A DNA stretch of 12,166 nt, from assembly GCA_964460185.1 (NCBI GenBank), contig CAYWTM010000104.1, positions 1 to 12,166 of the forward strand, read 5' to 3'. The position numbers were made by a program, and so were the translations under genes. Every line of letters starts with the position of its first letter. Within the stretch, counting starts at the first letter, position 1. Below are positions 6,428 through 12,166 of the stretch, piece after piece. This stretch comes from JAVJPJ01 sp040217295. Lineage in GTDB: Bacteria; Pseudomonadota; Alphaproteobacteria; Rhodobacterales; Rhodobacteraceae. A model generated the notes under the pieces. That model was given only the letters and a program-made list of their open reading frames with translations. It was not told the origin of the DNA and made no database searches.

Positions 6428-7768
6428 TCAGCCGGCGTTTGTAAGCATGGCGTGAATATCTTCGGCAGCGTCGCGCCCTTCGGCCACGGCCGTGACGGTC
6501 AGGTCATCGCCGCCGGTGGCGCAATCGCCCCCCGCCCAGACGCCCTCGGCCGAGGTCTGGCCCGCGCCGGTCACAGCGATCTTGCCGCCGTCCAGCACAA
6601 GCCCGTCGGGCGCACCGTCCAGCGCCTGGCCAATGGCCTTGAGCACCTGATCGGCGGGGATATCGAAGGTCTCACCGGTTCCCACGAGGCTGCGGCCTTC
6701 GGCGCGGGTGTATTCGCAGCGCAGTGCCGTGGCGGCCCCGTTCCCGAGGACCGCGACCGGCATCGCGTTGAAGATGATGCGCACGCCCTTGGACGCCGCC
6801 AGATCCTGTTCATAGCGGCTTGCAGGCATCGCGTCGCGCCCCCGGCGATACACGATGGTGACATTTTCCGCGCCCAGCAGTTTGGATTGCACCGCGGCGT
6901 CCACGGCGGTCATGCCACCGCCGATAACCGCAACGTTGCGCCCCACCGGCAGCGCCGACAGATCGCCCGCCTGCCGCAGATCCGCGATGAAGCCGACCGC
7001 ATCGGACACGCCGCTGCGGTCTTCGCCATCGGCGCGCAGGGCGTTCACCCCCGACAGGCCCATGCCCAAGAACACCGCGTCGTAGTCGCTGCGCAATTCA
7101 TCCAGCGTCACATCCCGGCCAAGCGCACGGCCAGTCAAAAGCCGGATGCCGCCGATCTGCAGCAGCCAGTTCACCTCGGCCTCGGCAAAGCCATCGACGG
7201 ATTTGTAGGCGGCAATGCCGTATTCGTTCAGGCCGCCCCCCTTTTCGCGCGCATCCAGGATATCGACGTCATGACCATGCATTGCCAGCCGGTGCGCGCA
7301 GGCCAGGCCCGCAGGCCCCGCCCCGACAACGGCCACTTTTCTGCCGGTCGAGGCCGCGCGGCTGTAGGGATGGGTCCCCGCGGCCATCAGCGTGTCGGTT
7401 GCATAGCGCTGCAACTGGCCGATCAGCACCGGCTTGCCCTCGGCCTTTTCACGCACGCAGGCCTCTTCGCACAGGGTTTCGGTCGGACAAACCCGCGCGC
7501 ACATGCCGCCAAGTATGTTCTGGTCGAAAATGGTCCTGGCCGCCGCCTCGGGCGTGCCGGTGGCGATCTGCCGGATGAACAGCGGAATGTCGATCGACGT
7601 CGGACAGGCCGTGATGCAGGGCGCATCGTGGCAGAAATAGCAGCGGTCTGCGGCCACCAGCGCCTCGTGGGCGTCAAGCGGCGCGTGCAGGTCGCCAAAG
7701 TTCTCGCTCAGCGTGCCAGCATCAAGGCGCGCGGGGGCAATACCGGGGGTAAAGGGGCTGTTCGTCAT
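6428..7768 (-). CDS. preT: NAD-dependent dihydropyrimidine dehydrogenase, electron-transfer subunit PreT (GltD-like)
   Basis: Takes electrons from NAD(P)H through FAD and N-terminal iron-sulfur clusters and passes them to PreA. It has 446 residues with, in order: the cluster domain DRCYFCHDAPCITACPTSID (41-60) and GGMCARVCPTETLCEEAC (87-104); the FAD Rossmann motif VVGAGPAGLACAHRLA (147-162); the NAD(P) motif VIGGGMTAVDAA (281-292); YRRGRDAMPAS (307-317); and a C-terminal GDCATGGDDLTVTAVAEGR FAD motif (414-432). Cys43, 46, 51, 55, 94, 100, 104 and Gln120 keep the pig DPD N-terminal cluster spacing, including the unusual Gln ligand. The start at 7768 (MTNSPFTPGI) has GAGG 11 bases upstream; a GTG/ATG at 7819 would reach into the promoter area and is less likely. 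It is the first gene of preT-preA-VOC. GltD of glutamate synthase is the relative to exclude, and preA next door excludes it. Confidence 0.95.
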   Translation of the reverse strand: MTNSPFTPGIAPARLDAGTLSENFGDLHAPLDAHEALVAADRCYFCHDAPCITACPTSIDIPLFIRQIATGTPEAAARTIFDQNILGGMCARVCPTETLCEEACVREKAEGKPVLIGQLQRYATDTLMAAGTHPYSRAASTGRKVAVVGAGPAGLACAHRLAMHGHDVDILDAREKGGGLNEYGIAAYKSVDGFAEAEVNWLLQIGGIRLLTGRALGRDVTLDELRSDYDAVFLGMGLSGVNALRADGEDRSGVSDAVGFIADLRQAGDLSALPVGRNVAVIGGGMTAVDAAVQSKLLGAENVTIVYRRGRDAMPASRYEQDLAASKGVRIIFNAMPVAVLGNGAATALRCEYTRAEGRSLVGTGETFDIPADQVLKAIGQALDGAPDGLVLDGGKIAVTGAGQTSAEGVWAGGDCATGGDDLTVTAVAEGRDAAEDIHAMLTNAG

Positions 7769-7831
7769 CCGGGTCTCATCCTCAGATCGAAAGGCAAAAT
7801 GTCTGGAATACGCTGGCACGGGTTAAATTTT

Positions 7832-7847
7832 TTATCAAACGGTAAAT
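7832..7847. promoter_or_regulatory. Degenerate RutR-like operator upstream of preT
   Basis: TTTATCAAACGGTAAA matches the site at 3904-3919 at 13 of 16 bases, including the identical central CAAACGGT. It is 64 bases upstream of the preT start. On the minus strand a TTGATA (7834-7839) inside the site could serve as -35, with a weak -10 (CAGCGT or AGCGTA, about 7810-7816) 17-18 bases on, so a bound regulator would block it. The position before the other pathway unit is the main argument; the inverted repeat itself is imperfect (TTTATC versus GGTAAA). Confidence 0.55.
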
Positions 7848-8010
7848 TTCTGAACTGGCCCGATCAGCGTGGGAATCGCCTGCAACACCCACCCGTTTGC
7901 CGAAAAAATGAGCAGGTTCGGGCTGCAATCCGTGTCATTTCCCCCCATATCGCGGTGCACGGGCGGCTTTTCCCCACGCAAACCCTGCGCTATAGCCCGA
8001 TGAGGACGAC

Positions 8011-8026
8011 GCCCGCGGTCGCGGGC
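8011..8026. repeat. Tight GC-rich inverted repeat in the accB leader
   Basis: GCCCGCG, two bases, CGCGGGC: a seven-base stem with a two-base centre, in practice probably a six-base stem with a four-base loop. It lies 52 bases before the accB ATG and may be in the accB 5' leader. No T-run follows, so it is not a standard terminator. Such hairpins arise by chance in GC-rich DNA. Confidence 0.35.
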
Positions 8027-8064
8027 AGGCAGAAGGCCAGGGCACAACCCGGCCCGTGATAGGT

Positions 8065-8070
8065 GCGAGG
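8065..8070 (+). promoter_or_regulatory. Shine-Dalgarno that fixes the accB start
   Basis: GCGAGG seven bases before the ATG at 8078. It overlaps an in-frame GTG at 8063 that would otherwise extend the protein by five residues, so the ATG is preferred. Confidence 0.7.
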
Positions 8071-8077
8071 ACAACAG

Positions 8078-8578
8078 ATGACCGACGATCGCAACGAAGA
8101 GACGCGCGCGCAGGACGTGGCCTTCATCAAGGCGCTGGCCGAGATGCTGCGGGACAATGACCTGACCGAGGTGCATGTGAAACGCCAATACGGCGAACAG
8201 GACTGGCTGAATGCACGCGTCGCGCGCCAGGCCGCCGTGGTGCACGCCGCGCCTGCCGCCGTCGCAGCCCCCGCCCCGGTCGCCGTGGCAGCCGCAGCCC
8301 CCGCCGCCGCACCTGCCGCTGCCTCCGAAGATCCCGCACAGGCGCCCGGCGCCGTGACCTCGCCCATGGTTGGCACCGTCTACCTTCAGGCCGAACCCGG
8401 CACGCCATCCTTTGTATCGGTGGGCGACAAGGTGAAAGAGGGGCAGACCCTGTTGATCGTGGAAGCGATGAAGACAATGAACCAGATCCCCGCGCCGCGC
8501 GCGGGCACCGTCAAACGGATCCTCGTCGAGGATGGCGCGCCCGTGGAATACGGCGCTCCGCTGATGATCATCGAGTAA
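8078..8578 (+). CDS. accB: Biotin carboxyl carrier protein of acetyl-CoA carboxylase
   Basis: Carries carboxybiotin between the biotin carboxylase AccC and the carboxyltransferase AccA/AccD in the first step of fatty acid synthesis; cytoplasmic. It has 166 residues. Residues 10-50 are the N-terminal helical region (AFIKALAEMLRDNDLTEVHV), residues about 52-83 are an Ala/Pro/Val linker of low complexity, and about 90-166 form the biotinyl domain (TSPMVGTVYLQAEPGTPSFVSVG). The biotin site is EAMKTMNQI with Lys132. The thumb insertion (AEPGTPSFV) between the first strands is the feature that separates AccB from other biotinyl domains. It is followed 13 bases later by accC. In many related genomes aroQ precedes accB; here preT, divergently oriented, is the neighbour instead, so accB should have its own promoter. 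Confidence 0.97.
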   Translation: MTDDRNEETRAQDVAFIKALAEMLRDNDLTEVHVKRQYGEQDWLNARVARQAAVVHAAPAAVAAPAPVAVAAAAPAAAPAAASEDPAQAPGAVTSPMVGTVYLQAEPGTPSFVSVGDKVKEGQTLLIVEAMKTMNQIPAPRAGTVKRILVEDGAPVEYGAPLMIIE

Positions 8579-8591
8579 GCGGGGCAATCTG

Positions 8592-9938
8592 ATGTTCAAC
8601 AAGATCCTCATCGCCAACCGGGGCGAGATCGCGCTGCGCGTCATTCGCGCGGCCCGCGAAATGGGGGTGCAGACAGTGGCGGTACATTCGACCGCGGATG
8701 CCGACGCCATGCATGTGCGCATGGCCGACGAGGCGATCTGCATCGGCCCCCCACCGTCTCCGCTATCCTACCTGTCGATGCCCGCCATCATCTCGGCCTG
8801 CGAGATCACCGGCGCCGAAGCGATCCATCCGGGCTATGGGTTCCTGAGCGAGAACGCGCAATTCGTGCAGATCGTCGAAGACCACGGGATCAAGTTCATC
8901 GGGCCATCGGCGGAACATATCCGCACCATGGGCGACAAGATCACCGCGAAGGACACGATGATAAAACTGGGCGTGCCCTGCGTGCCCGGTTCGGATGGCG
9001 GTGTGCCCGATCTGGAAACCGCGCTGAAGGTTGGCGAGACTTCGGGTTATCCGGTCATCGTCAAGGCCACCGCCGGTGGCGGCGGACGCGGCATGAAACT
9101 CGCCCGGTCCGCAGATGAGATGGAAACCGCCTTTCGCACGGCACGGACCGAGGCCAAGGCCGCCTTTGGCAATGACGAGGTCTATATCGAGAAATACCTG
9201 GGCCGTCCGCGCCATATCGAGGTGCAGGTCTTTGGCGATGGCAAGGGCAACGCCGTCCATCTGGGCGAACGCGACTGTTCGCTGCAGCGCCGCCACCAGA
9301 AGGTGTTCGAAGAAGCCCCCGGCCCCGCCATCGACGCCGAAACCCGCGCGCGCATCGGCGAGACCTGCGCCAAGGCCGTGGCCGATCTGGGCTACGAGGG
9401 GGCCGGCACCATCGAATTCCTGTACGAGGACGGCGAGTTCTTCTTCATCGAGATGAACACCCGCCTGCAGGTGGAACACCCCGTGACCGAGGCCATTTTC
9501 GGCGTCGACCTGGTGCGCGAACAATTGCGCGTCGCCGCAGGCCTGCCCCTGTCGTTCCAGCAAGGCGACCTCAAGGTGAACGGCCACGCGATCGAGGTCC
9601 GGATCAACGCGGAAAAACTGCCGAATTTCGCGCCCTCGCCAGGGCGGATCACGCAGTATCACGCGCCCGGTGGCCTTGGCGTGCGGATGGACAGCGCGCT
9701 GTATGACGGCTACCGCATCCCCCCCTATTACGACAGCCTGATCGGCAAGCTGATCGTGCATGGACGCGATCGGCCCGAAGCGCTGGCGCGCCTGCACCGT
9801 GCGCTTGGCGAATTGATCGTGGACGGGGTGGACACCACCATACCGCTTTTCCATGCGCTTCTGGATGCGCCGGCGGTGCAAAGCGGCGATTACACGATCC
9901 ACTGGCTGGAAGGCTGGCTTGCCGAAAACCTCGGCTGA
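8592..9938 (+). CDS. accC: Acetyl-CoA carboxylase, biotin carboxylase subunit
   Basis: ATP-dependent carboxylation of the biotin on AccB using bicarbonate. The 448 residues equal the usual length. Domains in order: N-terminal ATP-grasp lobe (FNKILIANRGEIALRVIRAA at 2-21, HPGYGFLSENAQF near 80-92), central ATP-grasp with the glycine loop KATAGGGGRGMKLA (about 159-172), ERDCSLQRRHQKVFEEAP (about 230-247), the catalytic segment EMNTRLQVEHPVTE (about 288-301), and the C-terminal biotin carboxylase domain ending in DGVDTTIPLF. All catalytic motifs are intact. The ATG at 8592 has GGGG about seven bases upstream. It forms a two-gene unit with accB. The length, and the lack of fused biotinyl or carboxyltransferase domains, exclude propionyl-CoA or pyruvate carboxylase alpha subunits. 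Confidence 0.97.
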   Translation: MFNKILIANRGEIALRVIRAAREMGVQTVAVHSTADADAMHVRMADEAICIGPPPSPLSYLSMPAIISACEITGAEAIHPGYGFLSENAQFVQIVEDHGIKFIGPSAEHIRTMGDKITAKDTMIKLGVPCVPGSDGGVPDLETALKVGETSGYPVIVKATAGGGGRGMKLARSADEMETAFRTARTEAKAAFGNDEVYIEKYLGRPRHIEVQVFGDGKGNAVHLGERDCSLQRRHQKVFEEAPGPAIDAETRARIGETCAKAVADLGYEGAGTIEFLYEDGEFFFIEMNTRLQVEHPVTEAIFGVDLVREQLRVAAGLPLSFQQGDLKVNGHAIEVRINAEKLPNFAPSPGRITQYHAPGGLGVRMDSALYDGYRIPPYYDSLIGKLIVHGRDRPEALARLHRALGELIVDGVDTTIPLFHALLDAPAVQSGDYTIHWLEGWLAENLG

Positions 9939-10075
9939 CGCGCGGCACAAGCCGCCGCCCCTGTCATGGGGGGACATTCCCGAATTGCCCCCGGGCGGCC
10001 GGATAGTGCGCCTGGGCGTCGGGTTGCCCCCGGCGCGCCTGTTGCATTTTCCGCAGGACTTTCCGGGCGAAACGG

Positions 10076-10081
10076 CTATAT
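10076..10081 (+). promoter_or_regulatory. Possible -10 box just upstream of aat
   Basis: CTATAT ends eight bases before the aat ATG at 10090, in an otherwise GC-rich 151-base gap after accC. No clear -35 at proper spacing. If used, the transcript would begin at or beside the ATG. Weak. Confidence 0.2.
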
Positions 10082-10089
10082 GCTCGGAC

Positions 10090-10737
10090 ATGGCCCATGA
10101 CATGTTCACACCGGCCCGCCCGGCATTGACGCCCGATCTGATGATCCGGGCCTATGCGGCCGGTATTTTCCCGATGTCTGACGGCGCCGTGGACCCGGGC
10201 ATTTTCTGGGTCGATCCCAAGCGGCGGGGCGTTTTCCCGCTGAACGGCTTCCACATCTCGCGCAGTCTGCGCCGCAGGCTGGACCGAGGCGGATACGAAG
10301 TGCATGTCAGCCGCGATTTCGTGGGCACCGTGGCCGCCTGTGCCGACCGCGACGAGACCTGGATCAACTCCGAGATCTTTTCGACCTACATGGCGCTGCA
10401 TGCGCAGGGCCATGCCCATTCGGTCGAGGTCTGGATGGACGGCAAGCTGGCCGGTGGCGTGTTTGGCGTGGCACTTGGCGCGGCCTTTTTCGGCGAGTCG
10501 ATGTTTTCGCGCCGCACCGACGGATCAAAGATCGCGCTTGTGCATCTTGTGGCCCGCCTGCGCGCGGGCGGATTTCAATTGTTCGACACACAGTTCACAA
10601 CACCGCATCTGGAAAGCCTCGGCGCCGTGGAATTGCCCCGCGCCGAATACCGCCGGCAATTGCAGATCGCGGTGACATCCCCTGCCGATTTCTTTGCGAT
10701 CGACGAAGACGCCCATGCACCGGGCGATCCGGCCTGA
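10090..10737 (+). CDS. aat: Leucyl/phenylalanyl-tRNA--protein transferase
   Basis: Moves Leu or Phe from charged tRNA to N-terminal Lys or Arg of proteins, marking them for ClpS/ClpAP degradation (N-end rule); cytoplasmic. It has 215 residues. Visible: MIRAYAAGIFPMSD near 18-31, FWVDPKRRGVFPL (about 38-50), ISRSLRRRL (about 54-62), ETWINSEIFSTYMALHAQGHAHSVEVW across 90-116, GGVFGVALGAAFFGESMFS (about 121-139) and the GNAT-fold catalytic FQLFDTQFTTPHLESLGAVELPR (about 161-183). The start is uncertain: ATG at 10090 (MAHDM) or 10102, and neither has a good Shine-Dalgarno. It lies 151 bases after accC, in the same direction, so it may be co-transcribed or have its own weak promoter. It is convergent with the DUF2155 gene. 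Confidence 0.94.
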   Translation: MAHDMFTPARPALTPDLMIRAYAAGIFPMSDGAVDPGIFWVDPKRRGVFPLNGFHISRSLRRRLDRGGYEVHVSRDFVGTVAACADRDETWINSEIFSTYMALHAQGHAHSVEVWMDGKLAGGVFGVALGAAFFGESMFSRRTDGSKIALVHLVARLRAGGFQLFDTQFTTPHLESLGAVELPRAEYRRQLQIAVTSPADFFAIDEDAHAPGDPA

Positions 10738-10761
10738 TCGAAACAGGCGCCGCACCAGGGG

Positions 10762-10783
10762 CGGACCCGGCCCCGCCGGTCCG
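10762..10783. terminator. Possible hairpin between convergent aat and DUF2155 genes
   Basis: CGGACC, ten bases, GGTCCG: a perfect six-base stem in the 51-base gap between the two convergent stops. No T-run on either side, so intrinsic termination is doubtful. An alternative GGCGG/CCGCC pairing overlaps it. Confidence 0.3.
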
Positions 10784-10788
10784 GTCGG

Positions 10789-11364
10789 TCATTCCGTCGC
10801 GCAGCGCAGCACCCAGACGTCGTAGCGGGGGTGCTCCAACGCGTTGAGGGCCGGGCTGGAGGCAATCATCCAGCCATCGAACAGCGAAACACCCGAGGTA
10901 TCGAGAATCTCGACATGGGCGAACGCGTCCGAACTGGGGTCGCCGGTCGGATAGCGGCATTCCACTGCGTTGATGGCAATGCGCCCGAAGACCACCGTTT
11001 CGCCGATCGCCAGATCCACATCCGTCGGCCGGCCCAGGGTCCGGTCGAGCGCGCGCAGCGTGACCCGATTTGATTGCGTGGTGGCCGGCTGGCTGACCGA
11101 TGTGACGGGCGTGCCGGTGCCCGGCAGGGTGATGAACCCCGCGTCCGATTGCCCGCCATTCAGGTCCAGCGAGATGTCGGGGCCTTCCAGCACCAGGCCG
11201 CCCTCGTCCCCCAGGGACGGCACCTCGAGCCCTTCGGCGCCTTCGAGATCCAGCTGAAAGCCATCCAGCGATCCATCACCGAAATTGTCGAATTGCTGCG
11301 CGCCGGCGGCCAATGGCGCAAGCACAAGGGCGGCAAGGGCCGGAATCAGGCGCAGGGCGATCAT
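10789..11364 (-). CDS. Secreted DUF2155 domain protein (191 aa)
   Basis: Function unknown. Residues 1-22 are a Sec signal peptide (hydrophobic run, then AGA before Gln23), so the protein is periplasmic or envelope-located. Residues about 23-95 are an acidic, Gly/Leu-rich low-complexity stretch (GDGSLDGFQLDLEGAEG) without recognisable motifs. Residues about 100-191 are the DUF2155 domain: RALDRTLGRPTDVDLAIGE, FGRIAINAVEC, LFDGWMIASSPALNALEHP (161-179) and YDVWVLRC. Cys136 and Cys188 could form a disulfide. The start ATG overlaps the mlaD stop (ATGA, 11361-11364), so production is coupled to MlaD. In alphaproteobacteria this domain is often seen beside NDUFA12 and accB-accC-aat genes. The final residues look complete and family-typical. 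Confidence 0.88.
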   Translation of the reverse strand: MIALRLIPALAALVLAPLAAGAQQFDNFGDGSLDGFQLDLEGAEGLEVPSLGDEGGLVLEGPDISLDLNGGQSDAGFITLPGTGTPVTSVSQPATTQSNRVTLRALDRTLGRPTDVDLAIGETVVFGRIAINAVECRYPTGDPSSDAFAHVEILDTSGVSLFDGWMIASSPALNALEHPRYDVWVLRCATE

Positions 11365-11819
11365 TCGCTGCCATCACCGGTGACGAAACGCATCAGGAGC
11401 GTGATCAGGCTGACCGAGCTTTGCGTGTCGATGATCGCATCACCGGGTTCCAGCGCGAAGGGCGAACCGCCGGGAATGACCTCGACGAAGGAGCCGCCCA
11501 ACAGCCCCTCCGACGCGATCGAGATGGCGCTGTCATCGGGCAATTCCACGTCGTCCCGCATGGTGAAGGTGGTCTCGGCGCGGAAGGTCTGCGGGTTCAG
11601 CACCATGTCGGTGACGGTGCCCACGCGCACGCCGGCCATGCGCACCTCTGTGCCGACGGAAATGCCCTCGGCGCTACGGAAAGACGCGGTCAGCTCATAG
11701 CTGCCGCTGTCGCGGCTGACGCCGCTGGCGCCGGCAGCATAGACGAAAAAGCCGGCTGCCACGACCAGCACCGCGGCCCCGACCAGTATTTCTGTAATGG
11801 AATTGTCGGTATCAGCCAT
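11361..11819 (-). CDS. mlaD: MlaD: MCE-domain phospholipid-transport substrate-binding protein
   Basis: Inner-membrane-anchored subunit of the Mla system, which moves phospholipid between outer and inner membranes and keeps outer-membrane asymmetry. The 152-residue protein has a short cytosolic N-terminus, one transmembrane anchor (about 10-30, ILVGAAVLVVAAGFFVYAAG) and a single periplasmic MCE domain (about 40-118: YELTASFRSAEGISVGTEVR, MAGVRVGTV, GLLGGSFVEVIPGG). The C-terminus has a short hydrophobic helix (SLITLLMRFV, 138-147), as in E. coli MlaD, where it lines the hydrophobic channel of the hexamer. The Shine-Dalgarno is AAGGCG about six bases before the ATG. No mlaE, mlaF, mlaB or mlaC is adjacent here, so the rest of the transporter must be elsewhere. 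It overlaps the DUF2155 gene by four bases. Confidence 0.93.
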   Translation of the reverse strand: MADTDNSITEILVGAAVLVVAAGFFVYAAGASGVSRDSGSYELTASFRSAEGISVGTEVRMAGVRVGTVTDMVLNPQTFRAETTFTMRDDVELPDDSAISIASEGLLGGSFVEVIPGGSPFALEPGDAIIDTQSSVSLITLLMRFVTGDGSE

Positions 11820-11918
11820 CTGCGCCGCCTTTCCGGAAGGATCGACTGCTTATCGCCCGAACCGGCGCGCGATCCAAGGGCCGGGATGCGTGGGCCGGCG
11901 GGTTTTCTCCACCCTGGC

Positions 11919-12166
11919 CTATTCGGGTGTCCAGGCCTCGTAGTCACGGCGCTCGGCCGGATCGGCGCGCCGGATGGAGCCGGCGGGCACGTAGGCCTGC
12001 GCGCTGCCGGTCAGGTTCGGCAGATGCGGCTTTTCCCACGCCTTGTGAACCACGGCGCGTTCGGTGGGCGTTTCGTCCCAGGTGTGATGCAGCCACCCGT
12101 GCCAGTCGGCATTGACGCGGCTCGCCTCGGTCTCGCCGTTGTAGATCACCCAGCGCCGGTCGCCCT
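11919..12166 (-). CDS. NDUFA12-type complex I accessory subunit, N-terminus outside window
   Basis: Homologue of mitochondrial B17.2/NDUFA12, an accessory subunit of respiratory NADH:ubiquinone oxidoreductase (complex I) found in alphaproteobacteria. About 82 C-terminal residues are visible and the frame stays open to the right edge (GDRRWVIYNGETEASRVNAD). Key family features: RRWVIYNGE, WHGWLHHTWDE (about 17-27 of the apparent start at GTG 12149), KPHLPNLTGSAQAYVP and the C-terminal RRDYEAWTPE. The GTG at 12149 is not a likely start, because the upstream residues GDRRW belong to the conserved motif. The stop at 11919 is 99 bases before the mlaD ATG, so it may be in the same transcript. Confidence 0.93.
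   Translation of the reverse strand, partial: GDRRWVIYNGETEASRVNADWHGWLHHTWDETPTERAVVHKAWEKPHLPNLTGSAQAYVPAGSIRRADPAERRDYEAWTPE

Larger units (their letters stand above)
7769..8077. other. Divergent intergenic region between preT and accB (309 bases)
   Basis: No gene is seen here. The part near preT contains an AT-rich patch (about 7825-7850) that stands out from the GC-rich surroundings and holds a degenerate RutR-like inverted repeat. The part near accB contains a tight GC-rich hairpin (8011-8026) and the accB Shine-Dalgarno (GCGAGG, 8065-8070). A CTATAG at about 7990-7995 could be a -10 for accB, but I see no convincing -35. A 19-codon open frame at 8000-8059 has no Shine-Dalgarno and was not called. 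Confidence 0.6.

Noticed and set aside
5074..8059. Very long open frames antisense to preA and preT (456 and 574 codons)
   Set aside because: They mirror the strong third-position GC bias of real genes on the other strand, have Arg/His/Gly/Ala-rich sequences without motifs, and overlap proteins with complete catalytic motifs.
8000..8059. 19-codon open frame before accB as a leader peptide
   Set aside because: No Shine-Dalgarno, no codon run suggesting attenuation, and it is only the end of a longer shadow frame.
8228..8330. GC-rich repetitive stretch of GCC/CCC codons as a tandem repeat element
   Set aside because: It is in frame in accB and encodes the usual Ala/Pro linker between the N-terminal region and the biotinyl domain.
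8763..10109. 448-codon open frame antisense to accC
   Set aside because: Shadow of accC; His-, Gly- and Asp-rich translation with no recognisable family, opposite a fully intact biotin carboxylase.
1..12166. CRISPR, prophage, transposon or defence system
   Set aside because: No repeated spacer-like units, transposase, integrase, tRNA-end or toxin-antitoxin pair; nearly all sequence is explained by metabolic and housekeeping genes.

Overview
The window looks like chromosomal DNA of a Rhodobacterales (Roseobacter-type) alphaproteobacterium. Supporting signs are high GC, dense operons with ATGA overlaps, a homologue of the complex I accessory subunit NDUFA12, and the accB-accC-aat block facing an NDUFA12-mlaD-DUF2155 block. 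The lineage is inferred from gene content and protein style, not from a marker gene. I see no tRNA, rRNA, CRISPR array, insertion sequence or prophage.

Region 1 (about 1-7850) is a reductive pyrimidine catabolism locus. Read in pathway order: preT and preA (split dihydropyrimidine dehydrogenase, uracil or thymine to the dihydropyrimidine), hydA (dihydropyrimidinase, cut by the left edge), an M20-type N-carbamoyl-beta-alanine amidohydrolase (releases NH3, CO2 and beta-alanine) and a class III omega-amino acid:pyruvate aminotransferase (beta-alanine to malonate semialdehyde). Together they convert uracil to malonate semialdehyde. The dehydrogenase for that product and any transporter are not in the window. 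Three further proteins are woven into the operons: an ACT-domain protein, a small lipoprotein and a VOC (glyoxalase-fold) protein. The genes form two leftward transcription units: preT-preA-VOC, and aminotransferase-ACT-amidohydrolase-lipoprotein-hydA.

A rightward TetR-family gene lies between the two units and closely resembles E. coli RutR. The 230-base gap between it and the aminotransferase gene holds a perfect inverted repeat (3904-3919) that differs from the remembered E. coli RutR consensus at one fixed base, placed just after a plausible promoter. A weaker copy (13 of 16 bases) lies upstream of preT at 7832-7847. The simplest reading is that RutR, known in E. coli for the Rut pathway and pyrimidine sensing, here controls the whole reductive pathway and perhaps itself.

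Region 2 (8078-10737) is accB-accC (biotin carboxyl carrier protein and biotin carboxylase of acetyl-CoA carboxylase) followed by aat (leucyl/phenylalanyl-tRNA--protein transferase, N-end rule). Region 3 (10789-12166, leftward, convergent with aat) is the C-terminal part of an NDUFA12-type protein, MlaD (MCE-domain lipid transport) and a secreted DUF2155 protein whose start overlaps the mlaD stop.

The most interesting points are the RutR operators on a reductive pathway, the small lipoprotein translationally coupled inside the pathway operon, the ACT-domain protein in the same operon, and the VOC protein whose usual metal-binding Glu appears to be His.
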